Below are positions 7,632 through 13,085 of a stretch of 16,640 nt of DNA, in pieces. The notes below the pieces were generated by a model. The model searched no databases and was not told the DNA's origin. It was given only the letters and a program-made list of their open reading frames with translations. The first letter of the stretch is position 1; every line of letters begins with the position of its first letter. The translations under genes were made by a program, and so were the position numbers. Source of the DNA: Actinomycetes bacterium (GTDB lineage: Bacteria > Actinomycetota > Actinomycetes > Actinomycetales > Cellulomonadaceae); the NCBI GenBank assembly GCA_021793115.1, contig JAJYTJ010000081.1:1-16640 (forward strand). Reading direction: 5' to 3'.

Positions 7632-8234
7632 TCAGGCCGACTCGGCGGCCAGCGCGCCGACCGCGCGCAGCACGAACTGCTCGGTCTGCCGCACGATGCG
7701 CTCGCGGGCCGCGGCGTCCCCGGCGGGCCCGTGCGCGGACAGGCACGCGTTGACCAGCGGGACGGTGGTGTCGAGGTCCTGCGCGGGCAGCACCCCCGCG
7801 GCGATGCCGCGGCTCAGCACGCCGCGCAGCACGGACTCGAACGCCACCACGTGCTCGCGCAGCCGGGCCGCGGTCTGCCGCGACACCATCGTCCGCAGGT
7901 CCGGGCCGGGGAACTGCTGGTCGTGCCCGAGCCGCACCTGCGCGCGCACGTACTGGCGCAGCTGCTCCACCGGGTCGTCGATCTCGTCGAGGCGCCGCTG
8001 CAGCAGCACCGCGTACCGGTCGGTCTCGTCGGCGATGAAGGCGACGAGCAGCGCCTCCTTGTCGGCGAAGTGGTTGTAGACGGCGGTGCGGCCGACGCCG
8101 GCGGTGGTGGCGATGTCCGCGAGCGTGATCGTGTCGAACCCGCGGTCAGCCATGAGCGCCGAGAGGGCGTCGAAGAGCCGGCGGCGCGTCTGCTCGCGAT
8201 GTTCGCGCAGGGACCCGCCGATGATCTTTGGCAT
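7632..8234 (-). CDS. TetR/AcrR family transcriptional regulator
   Basis: 200 residues from ATG 8234; GGAAG on the - strand (8248-8244) lies 9 nt upstream and sets this start over in-frame upstream codons. The N-terminal TetR DNA-binding domain is clear: helix 1 around REQTRRRLFDALSALMADRGFDT (residues ~14-35), helix-turn-helix ITLADIATTAGVGRTAVYNHF (~36-56), then the typical DKEALL. The C-terminal ~130 residues are a helical ligand-binding/dimer domain whose effector cannot be predicted. A perfect inverted repeat (8235-8261) sits against the start codon, the usual place for an autoregulatory TetR operator. Downstream, 3 nt away, is the THUMP methyltransferase gene, so the two probably share a transcript; the divergent gene at 8317 could also be controlled. 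Confidence 0.93.
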   Translation of the reverse strand: MPKIIGGSLREHREQTRRRLFDALSALMADRGFDTITLADIATTAGVGRTAVYNHFADKEALLVAFIADETDRYAVLLQRRLDEIDDPVEQLRQYVRAQVRLGHDQQFPGPDLRTMVSRQTAARLREHVVAFESVLRGVLSRGIAAGVLPAQDLDTTVPLVNACLSAHGPAGDAAARERIVRQTEQFVLRAVGALAAESA

Positions 8235-8261
8235 CCTGACATGCTTCCACACCGTGTCAGG
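8235..8261. promoter_or_regulatory. Probable TetR operator (inverted repeat)
   Basis: CCTGACA (8235-8241) and TGTCAGG (8255-8261) are perfect 7-bp arms separated by 13 bp. The left arm touches the tetR ATG and the spacer contains the tetR Shine-Dalgarno. TGACA...TGTCA half-sites adjacent to a tetR gene are typical of TetR-family autoregulation. Arm centres are 20 bp apart, about two helical turns. Binding here would block tetR expression directly and lies about 45 bp upstream of the -10 of the divergent gene. Confidence 0.7.
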
Positions 8262-8304
8262 TAACCGGGACGCGGGCTCGGGAAGCGGACCGCGCGAGCG
8301 TGTG

Positions 8305-8317
8305 TACCGTGGGCCTG
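8305..8317 (+). promoter_or_regulatory. Leaderless-type -10 box for the gene at 8317
   Basis: TACCGT (8305-8310) matches TANNNT and is followed by 6 nt and then GTG 8317, the spacing that makes the start codon the first transcribed bases in actinobacterial leaderless genes. No Shine-Dalgarno precedes the GTG and no clear -35 is seen. Confidence 0.5.
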
Positions 8318-9192
8318 TGCCCGCGCTCGAACTGCCGACTGACCTGGACGATCGCCACGTCCTCGCGCTGCCGGTCGGCGTCGACGTCCATGGGCTCGCA
8401 CTGGCCTGGTTCGTCGGCGGCACGTGGGAGGCCCGTCCGCTGGGTGCGGAGGTGCTCGCGTACGCGCCCCTGCCGGAGCGCAGGTTCCGTGGGACGGCGC
8501 AGGAGCCGGCGCCCCGGCCGGGCCGGCTGCGGCTGACCGCGCAGGCCGGGCTCGAAGGACCGTGGCCGCTGTCCGCGGCGAACGCGCGGGCTCACGGCCT
8601 GCCGGACCAGGACCTCGACCTGTACGCCCTGGACCGCACGGTCACCGACCCGCTGGTGCTCGGCTGGATGACCGCGGCGGCTCGGCGGGCGGGCGGCGCC
8701 GTGGTCTCGGCGGACCGTCGGCAGCTCCTGGTCCCGGACCCGGGGGCCGCGATCGACCTCACGCTGTGGACCGGGACGGTGCTCGGCTCGGACGACCTGC
8801 TGGCCGCCGTCCGCCCGGCGCTCGCGGGCTCACGCCTCGGGCACGTGGAGCCGCGCGGCGACGGCGGGTACGCGGTGACCTCCCGGTTCGAGTACGACGG
8901 CGTCGTCGTCGTCACCGTGGAGCGGCGCACCGCGGTCCCTGTCGCGGTCGCCGGCCTCTCGTGGGGCGACCACGGCCCGTGGACCTACTCCGTGGCCTGG
9001 AGTCCGCCGGACCCGGCCGAGCTCACCGCCGAGCAGCCGTCGCGCACCCACCTCATCGCGCGGACCCGGGTGGCGCCGGTCGTCGCCCGGGCGGCGCGGG
9101 CGGTGCTCGGCGCCGCGGGCGGCGTCGTGGTCGACGACGGGGGCTTCCCGGTGTCCGACGACGAGCTCGCGGTGCGGGGGACCACGCTGTGA
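8317..9192 (+). CDS. Unrecognised conserved-looking protein, 291 aa
   Basis: I do not recognise this family. It is 291 residues with strong GC3 bias, so it is a real gene. GTG 8317 was chosen because it fits a leaderless promoter; GTG 8302 is an in-frame alternative adding five residues. There are no cysteines and no membrane segment or signal peptide; it is acidic and rich in Ala, Val and Asp. Visible elements are VGVDVHGLALAWFVGGTWEARPLG near the N-terminus (~18-40), a central DPLVLGWMTAAARRAGGAVVSADRRQL segment (~111-137) with regularly spaced basic residues, RFEYDGVVVVTVERR (~190-204), and a C-terminal TRVAPVVARAARAVLGAAGGVVVDDGGFPVSDDEL. A beta-rich fold is likely from the alternating strands. 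Its stop overlaps the start of the DinB gene (GTGA), so the two are translationally coupled and may act together. Confidence 0.8.
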   Translation: MPALELPTDLDDRHVLALPVGVDVHGLALAWFVGGTWEARPLGAEVLAYAPLPERRFRGTAQEPAPRPGRLRLTAQAGLEGPWPLSAANARAHGLPDQDLDLYALDRTVTDPLVLGWMTAAARRAGGAVVSADRRQLLVPDPGAAIDLTLWTGTVLGSDDLLAAVRPALAGSRLGHVEPRGDGGYAVTSRFEYDGVVVVTVERRTAVPVAVAGLSWGDHGPWTYSVAWSPPDPAELTAEQPSRTHLIARTRVAPVVARAARAVLGAAGGVVVDDGGFPVSDDELAVRGTTL

Positions 9193-9722
9193 CCGGGTCC
9201 CCGGCGCCGATCGAGCCCGACGACAAGGACTGGACCTGGGTGCTCGAGCGCCCCTGCCCGGAGTGCGGCTTCGACCCCGCCGCCGTCGACGTCCGCGCGC
9301 TGGGCGACGCCCTGCGCGCCACGGTCCCCCGGTGGCGTGCGGCGCTGGCCGCCCCGGACGTGCGGCGACGCCCGGCGCCCGCGGTGTGGTCCGCGCTGGA
9401 GTACGGCGCCCACGTGCGCGACGTCTTCCGGCTGTTCGACGAGCGGCTGCGGTTGATGCTCGCCGAGGACGACCCGCAGTTCGCCAACTGGGACCAGGAC
9501 GCCACCGCGGTGGCCGACCGGTACGACCTGCAGGACCCGGCCGTCGTGTCCGACGAGCTGGCACGCGCGGCGGCCGTTCTCGCCGCCGACTACGACGCGG
9601 TGGGCGACGACGCCTGGGAGCGCCCCGGGCGCCGGTCGAACGGCTCGCGCTTCACCGTGCGGACGCTGGGCGTGTACCTGCTGCACGACGTGCTGCACCA
9701 CGTCCACGACGTCGGCGCCTGA
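9189..9722 (+). CDS. DinB-fold protein with N-terminal CPECGFD motif
   Basis: 177 residues starting at GTG 9189, overlapping the upstream stop by 4 bp. The DinB/YfiT four-helix fold is indicated by WSALEYGAHVRDVFRLFDERL with His75 and a C-terminal LLHDVLHHVHDV with His166 and His170 (HxxxH), the expected metal-binding histidine triad. The N-terminus holds WTWVLERPCPECGFD, where Cys23 and Cys26 form a CPxC pair; this motif recurs in a group of actinobacterial DinB proteins. Relatives include mycothiol-dependent maleylpyruvate isomerase and bacillithiol transferases, so a thiol-transfer role is possible; this one is unassigned. It is cytosolic and in an operon with the unrecognised gene before it. 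Confidence 0.87.
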   Translation: MTGSPAPIEPDDKDWTWVLERPCPECGFDPAAVDVRALGDALRATVPRWRAALAAPDVRRRPAPAVWSALEYGAHVRDVFRLFDERLRLMLAEDDPQFANWDQDATAVADRYDLQDPAVVSDELARAAAVLAADYDAVGDDAWERPGRRSNGSRFTVRTLGVYLLHDVLHHVHDVGA

Positions 9723-9732
9723 CCCGGTGCCG
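9713..9732. terminator. Hairpin at the end of the DinB gene
   Basis: CGGCGCC (9713-9719) pairs with GGTGCCG (9726-9732), 7 bp including one G.U, with a 6-nt loop that contains the TGA stop. Only 18 bp separate the convergent genes here, so a terminator has to lie about this place. There is no T-tract, and the pairing is weaker on the - strand (C-A mismatch). Confidence 0.35.
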
Positions 9733-9740
9733 GAGGGCCG

Positions 9741-10148
9741 TCAGCCGCCGTCGACGTAGCGGGGCGAGTCCCGGAACGGCAGGCAGGGGTCGCCGGCGAG
9801 GTACGCCGGCTCCACCGGGTAGCGGGCCGCGTACGAGGCCTGGAAGGCGTCCCGCTCGGCGTTCGTGTCGAAGTAGACCTCGACGCCCTGGCACACCAGC
9901 TCGCGGTTGACGGCCGGGGCCGTGGCCAGGCCCTCGCGCTGCAGCGCGGCCACGTCCGTGAGCGAGATGTAGCGGTCGTGGTAGACGGGTCGCAGCGCGA
10001 CCGAGCCGATGGCCGAGGGGGTGGTGGTGGCGTGGCTGCTGGCTCCGGAGAGCAGCAGCACCACGAGGGCGACACCGGCCAGGACCCAGCCACGCCGGTG
10101 GCGGGCCGGCATGGACTCGTCGTCCGCGCGGACACCTGCGTCGCCCAC
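9741..10148 (-). CDS. Small membrane-anchored or secreted protein, unknown function
   Basis: 135 residues from GTG 10148, chosen because GAGGGAG (10161-10155) lies 6 nt upstream. Residues 13-20 are basic (MPARHRRG) and residues ~21-36 are hydrophobic (WVLAGVALVVLLLSGA), ending in SSHA. This fits an N-terminal anchor or a signal peptide cleaved near residue 40. The exported part is ~95 residues and contains RPVYHDRYISLTDVAALQREGL, two cysteines (LVCQGVEVYFD and DPCLPFRD) that could form a disulfide outside the cell, and a Tyr-rich C-terminal region. I do not recognise the family. It has its own promoter-like sequence and is convergent with the DinB gene, so it is probably monocistronic. Confidence 0.78.
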   Translation of the reverse strand: MGDAGVRADDESMPARHRRGWVLAGVALVVLLLSGASSHATTTPSAIGSVALRPVYHDRYISLTDVAALQREGLATAPAVNRELVCQGVEVYFDTNAERDAFQASYAARYPVEPAYLAGDPCLPFRDSPRYVDGG

Positions 10149-10182
10149 GGGCTGCTCCCTCGTCGAATCCCCTGCGCGGCCA

Positions 10183-10210
10183 ACGATACCTTCATGATTC
10201 CGCCAAGCAA
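10183..10210 (-). promoter_or_regulatory. Promoter candidate for the small exported protein
   Basis: On the - strand TTGCTT (10210-10205) and TATCGT (10188-10183) are separated by 16 bp. TATCGT fits TANNNT. It lies in the most A/T-rich short stretch of the neighbourhood, giving a leader of about 30 nt before GTG 10148 and its strong RBS. Confidence 0.45.
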
Positions 10211-10240
10211 CGACCTCGGCGGGGGAAAAGACGAGCGGCG

Positions 10241-11128
10241 TCAGCCGGTCCGGGCGATCAGGTAGGCGTTCACGGCCGCCGTCAGGGCGTCGTCGACGGC
10301 GTGCCGCACGCCGTCCAGCGCGGTGACCGGCGCCGCCAGGCGCACCGAGCTCGTCAACCACAGCGCGTCGGCGGCCGGGAGCTCCTCCACCCGGATGTCC
10401 CGGAACTCGGTGCCGAGGCCGACGCTCTCCGCGTAGGCGAACATCCCCTGCTGCGTGGTACCCGGCAGCACCCCCGCCTCCGCCGGCGTCGTGACCAGGG
10501 TGGAGCCGAAGCGGGCGACGAGCGAGCTCGTCGGCCCCTCGAGCACGTACCCGTCGGTCGTCGTGAACAGCACGTCGTCCGCGCCACGCCGGGCGGCCTC
10601 CCGCAGCGCCGCACGGTTGACCGCGTAGCTGAGGGTCTTGGCGCCCTGCAGCAGCCACGGGCAGGTCTCGGTGACGTCCGACGAGTAGCCGCGCGACAGC
10701 AGCACCACGCGCAGGCCGTCCCTGCGGGCGGCGGTGAAGTCCTCGGACGGGTGGACGTGTGCCCAGCCGATCGGACCCACCGCGGGGTCCTCCTCGTCGC
10801 CCCGCGTGAGCACGTACTTCACCGCGGCGTCGGAGGCGTCGTCGAGCAGGCCGATGCCCCGCTCGATCGCGCGGGTGTAGACGTCCGGGTCCGGCTCGGG
10901 CAGGGCGAGCATCGCCGCCGACCGCGCGAACCGCGCGAGGTGGGAGGCGGCGGCCTGGACCCGGCCGTCGCGGATCGCCGCCGTCTCGAAGACGCCGTCG
11001 CCGCGGGTCGCCGCGAGCACCGTGGCCCGCAGGGCCGGGGCGTCCGCCGGGACCACGCGGAACGGCTCGCCGGTGCCGCCCTGGCCACGCGTCGGCCGGT
11101 CGATCATCACCAGGATGCCCGTGCTCAT
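10241..11128 (-). CDS. Class IV PLP-dependent enzyme (aminodeoxychorismate lyase / aminotransferase)
   Basis: 295 residues from ATG 11128, with GAGGGG about 5 nt upstream. Fold type IV features are clear: RGDGVFETAAIRDGRV near residues 42-57, the PLP Schiff-base lysine Lys164 in LLQGAKTLSYAVNR, Glu197 in DGYVLEGPTSSLV (binds the pyridine nitrogen), and GVLPGTTQQGMF, the turn that holds the PLP phosphate. Members include PabC (4-amino-4-deoxychorismate to p-aminobenzoate plus pyruvate), IlvE and D-amino-acid transaminase; length and context do not separate them. PabC-like is my first guess, and actinobacterial genomes often annotate such proteins as aminodeoxychorismate lyase. No pabA/pabB is nearby. 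A promoter-like -10 flanked by a 10-bp inverted repeat lies upstream, between it and the OYE gene. Confidence 0.88.
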   Translation of the reverse strand: MSTGILVMIDRPTRGQGGTGEPFRVVPADAPALRATVLAATRGDGVFETAAIRDGRVQAAASHLARFARSAAMLALPEPDPDVYTRAIERGIGLLDDASDAAVKYVLTRGDEEDPAVGPIGWAHVHPSEDFTAARRDGLRVVLLSRGYSSDVTETCPWLLQGAKTLSYAVNRAALREAARRGADDVLFTTTDGYVLEGPTSSLVARFGSTLVTTPAEAGVLPGTTQQGMFAYAESVGLGTEFRDIRVEELPAADALWLTSSVRLAAPVTALDGVRHAVDDALTAAVNAYLIARTG

Positions 11129-11144
11129 GTGCGCCCCTCGTCTC

Positions 11145-11207
11145 CGCGCCCTGGCCCCGTGGCCGAGGTGCCGACGACGAGGATAGGTGTGCCCGGTCCA
11201 GGGCGCG
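11145..11207. repeat. 10-bp inverted repeat flanking a -10 box upstream of the PLP gene
   Basis: CGCGCCCTGG (11145-11154) and CCAGGGCGCG (11198-11207) are perfect complements separated by 43 bp. On the - strand the spacer holds TATCCT (11185-11180), a TANNNT -10 for the PLP gene, with the downstream arm about 17 nt before the ATG. As RNA it would be a long stem-loop in read-through transcripts from the OYE gene; as DNA it could be a pair of operator half-sites. Confidence 0.5.
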
Positions 11208-11228
11208 TCGGCAGGCGGCGCACGGGCC

Positions 11229-12347
11229 TCAGTTCCAGGAGCCCCGCTCGTACTGCACGGGCCAGCCCGTGGCCTGGCCGGAGGGCACGCGCGCGTCGGC
11301 GCCGACGAAGGCCAGCGCGGGCGTGGCCACGCCGAGCTCGTGCGCGGCACGCAGCGGCCACGACGGGTCGAACAGCGCGGCACGGCCGATGAGGACCGCG
11401 TCCGCCGACCCCTCCGCGAGGATCGCCTCCGCCTGCGGGCCGGTGGTGATGAGGCCGACCGCCGCCACCGGCAGGCCCGAGACCTCGCGCACGCGGCGTG
11501 CGGCCGGCACCTGGTAGCCGGGCGCGGCGGGCACCGGGACGGGCACGTTGCCGCCGGTCGAGACGTCGACGAGGTCCACGCCGTGCTCGCGCAGCACGGC
11601 CGCCACCGAGGCGACGTCGTCGACGGTGAGGCCGCCCTCGGTCCAGTCGGTCGCGGACAGCCGCACGAGCAGCGGCTTGTCGTCGGGCCACACGGCGCGC
11701 ACGGCGTCGGTGGTCTCGACGAGCAGCCGGGCCCGGTTGGCCGGCGTCCCGCCCCAGCGGTCGGTGCGCACGTTGGACAGCGGCGAGAGGAACTGGTGCA
11801 GCAGGTACCCGTGCGCGGCGTGCAGCTCCACGGTGTCGAAGCCGGCCTCGAGCGCGCGCACCGCCGCGGCCGCGAAGGCCGAGGGGATGGCGGCCACCTG
11901 CTCGTCGGACAGCGCGGCCGGCTCGGCGAGGCCCGGGAACGCGACCGCGGACGGCGCGACGGTGGTCCACCCACCCTGCGCGGGCGGCACGGAGCCGTCG
12001 CCCTCGTGGAACGGCCGGAACACCGACGCCTTGCGTCCCGCGTGCTGCAGCTGCACCCCGGCGCGCGCCCCGCGGGCGTGGACCACGTCGACGATCCGCG
12101 CCCAGGCCTGCGCCTGCTCGTCGTTCCAGAGCCCCGCGTCGTGCGGCGTGATGCGCCCCTCGGGCACCACCGACGTCGCCTCGGCGATCACCAGGCCGAA
12201 GCCGCCGACGGCACGCGCGCCGAGGTGCACCAGGTGCCAGTCGTTCGGCACGCCGTCGACCGCGGAGTACTGGCACATCGGCGGCAGCCAGACGCGGTTG
12301 CGGAAGGTCGTCCCGCGCAGGGTGAGGGGTTCGAAGAGGAGGGCCAC
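11229..12347 (-). CDS. NADH:flavin oxidoreductase, YqjM-class Old Yellow Enzyme
   Basis: 372 residues. FMN-dependent ene-reductase using NAD(P)H to reduce activated C=C bonds. The TIM-barrel signatures are clear: LPPMCQYSAVDG with Cys25 and Tyr27, the residues that tune FMN in YqjM-type enzymes; LQHAGRKA; VELHAAHGYLLHQFLSP with His176 and His179 as substrate-binding pair; RTDRWGG; and AVLIGRAALFDPSWP at the phosphate-binding end. The C-terminal PVQYERGSWN carries Arg368, matching the arginine finger that reaches the neighbouring subunit's active site in YqjM, so the thermophilic-like OYE class is well supported. GTG 12347 has no RBS but follows TACGCT by 6 nt, a leaderless arrangement. Possible roles are detoxification of enones, quinones or nitro compounds. 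It lies 48 bp after the VOC gene. Confidence 0.93.
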   Translation of the reverse strand: MALLFEPLTLRGTTFRNRVWLPPMCQYSAVDGVPNDWHLVHLGARAVGGFGLVIAEATSVVPEGRITPHDAGLWNDEQAQAWARIVDVVHARGARAGVQLQHAGRKASVFRPFHEGDGSVPPAQGGWTTVAPSAVAFPGLAEPAALSDEQVAAIPSAFAAAAVRALEAGFDTVELHAAHGYLLHQFLSPLSNVRTDRWGGTPANRARLLVETTDAVRAVWPDDKPLLVRLSATDWTEGGLTVDDVASVAAVLREHGVDLVDVSTGGNVPVPVPAAPGYQVPAARRVREVSGLPVAAVGLITTGPQAEAILAEGSADAVLIGRAALFDPSWPLRAAHELGVATPALAFVGADARVPSGQATGWPVQYERGSWN

Positions 12348-12359
12348 GTCGCGAGCGTA
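12345..12359 (-). promoter_or_regulatory. Leaderless-type -10 box for the OYE gene
   Basis: On the - strand TACGCT (12359-12354) is followed by 6 nt and GTG (12347-12345). TANNNT-N6-GTG is the leaderless pattern of actinobacteria, and no Shine-Dalgarno is present, so the OYE gene may be transcribed separately from the VOC gene. No clear -35 seen. Confidence 0.45.
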
Positions 12360-12380
12360 CGTCCGCCGCGAGGCGGCTCG

Positions 12381-12398
12381 TGACGGTGCCCGCCGTCA
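12381..12398. terminator. Hairpin over the VOC-gene stop codon
   Basis: TGACGG (12381-12386) and CCGTCA (12393-12398) form a perfect 6-bp stem with a 6-nt loop; the TGA stop of the VOC gene (- strand) is part of it. A second small stem, CCGCC (12363-12367) with GGCGG (12372-12376), follows directly. Together they may end VOC transcription before the OYE promoter-like box. Confidence 0.4.
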
Positions 12399-12818
12399 GC
12401 CCCGCCGCGCGCCGATACTCACCATCCAGGCGGTGCCGAAGCGGTCGGTCAGCATGCCGAACGTGTCGCCCCACGGGGCGGTGCCCAGCGGGACCGTGAC
12501 CGTGCCGCCCTGCGCGAGGCCGTCCCAGTAGCCGCGCAGCGCCGCCTCGTCGTCCGGCCCACCGGACAGCGACAGGCTGATCGAGGAGCCCACGCGCGGC
12601 TCCATGCCGGGCGGGGTGTCGGCCGCCATGAGCGTGAGGCCCGCCGGTGAGACGAGCTGCGCGTGCATGACGCCGTCCGCGCCGGCCGGCAGGCCCGGCG
12701 TCTCGAACGCGCCGAACGGCGTGATGTCGAGCTGCCCGCCGAGGACGGACCGGTAGAGCTCCATCGCCTCGCGGGCCTGCGTCGCGAAGCTGAGGTACGG
12801 GGCAAGGGTCGTGGCCAT
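12396..12818 (-). CDS. VOC family protein (PhnB / glyoxalase-bleomycin resistance fold)
   Basis: 140 residues. The second of two adjacent ATGs (12818) is chosen because AAGGAG (12830-12825) lies 6 nt upstream; the first ATG (12821) would have only 3 nt. The PhnB-like pattern is recognisable: PYLSFATQAREAMELYRSVLGGQLDITPFG, MHAQLVSPAGLTLMAADTPPG, the swapped-strand region ISLSLSGGPDDEAALRGYWDGLAQGGTVTVPLGTAPWGDTFGMLTDRFGTAWMV. These are paired beta-alpha-beta-beta-beta units of the vicinal-oxygen-chelate fold. PhnB-type proteins are usually not proven enzymes and often lack the full metal triad, so no reaction is assigned. A strong inverted repeat lies 25-60 bp upstream. Confidence 0.9.
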   Translation of the reverse strand: MATTLAPYLSFATQAREAMELYRSVLGGQLDITPFGAFETPGLPAGADGVMHAQLVSPAGLTLMAADTPPGMEPRVGSSISLSLSGGPDDEAALRGYWDGLAQGGTVTVPLGTAPWGDTFGMLTDRFGTAWMVSIGARRG

Positions 12819-12842
12819 CATGAGCTCCTTCGGTGGGGTGGC

Positions 12843-12877
12843 CGGTGGTCGGGCGGCCATCGTCCGGCCGACCACCG
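12843..12877. promoter_or_regulatory. Strong inverted repeat upstream of the VOC gene
   Basis: CGGTGGTCGG (12843-12852) and CCGACCACCG (12868-12877) are perfect 10-bp arms. After one mismatch, pairing continues for 3 bp (CGG 12854-12856 with CCG 12864-12866), leaving a 7-nt loop. A further 7-bp pair GGTGGCC (12837-12843) and GGCCACC (12883-12889) brackets it. It lies 13-47 bp upstream of the VOC RBS in the 263-bp divergent gap with the HAD gene. An operator for an unlinked regulator, or a 5'-leader hairpin, are both possible. Confidence 0.5.
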
Positions 12878-13081
12878 ACATGGGCCACCGGTCGGGCGTG
12901 TGAGCCGCACGTGACGGCCGCGCGACCTGGCGTGACGCCGGGGCGCCGTGGGTTACGGCGCGGTGAACTCTCGGTCCCGTGCCTGGCCCGGGCGCGGGCG
13001 GCGAGCGACGATGGCTGCGCCCGGCAGCGACGGGCCGGCGGGCTGGTCGTCGGCCGCCCCGGGGCAGGGCAGGGGGTGGCC
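12878..13081. other. Divergent intergenic region between the VOC and HAD genes
   Basis: This stretch, with the inverted repeat to its left, is the longest gene-free part of the window. It holds two direct CGTGACG repeats (12910-12916 and 12931-12937) exactly 21 bp apart and a 24-codon ORF (13011-13085) that ends in an ATGA overlap with the HAD start. I see no convincing -35/-10 pair for the HAD gene. Confidence 0.4.
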
Positions 13082-13085
13082 ATGA
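13011..13085 (+). CDS. Possible 24-aa leader ORF overlapping the HAD start
   Basis: ATG 13011 opens a 24-codon frame ending at TGA 13083-13085, so its stop overlaps the HAD ATG (13082) as ATGA. The peptide is Gly/Ala/Pro-rich with two Trp and begins MAAPGSDGPAGW. Only a weak GGCGAG precedes it. Translational coupling is possible, but in this base composition short open frames are common and nothing shows that it is expressed. Confidence 0.2.
   Translation: MAAPGSDGPAGWSSAAPGQGRGWP

Noticed and set aside
4368..8264. A 1298-codon open frame on the + strand opposite the Trx-NHL, methyltransferase and tetR genes
   Set aside because: Its translation is low-complexity Arg/Gly/His/Val-rich with no recognisable domain, and it runs antisense through three genes that carry clear family motifs. 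It is the usual mirror frame of high-GC coding DNA.
12839..13081. Extension of the HAD protein upstream of ATG 13082 in the same open frame
   Set aside because: The extra residues have no similarity to HAD proteins. AGGGGG at proper spacing marks ATG 13082, and the region holds the inverted and direct repeats.
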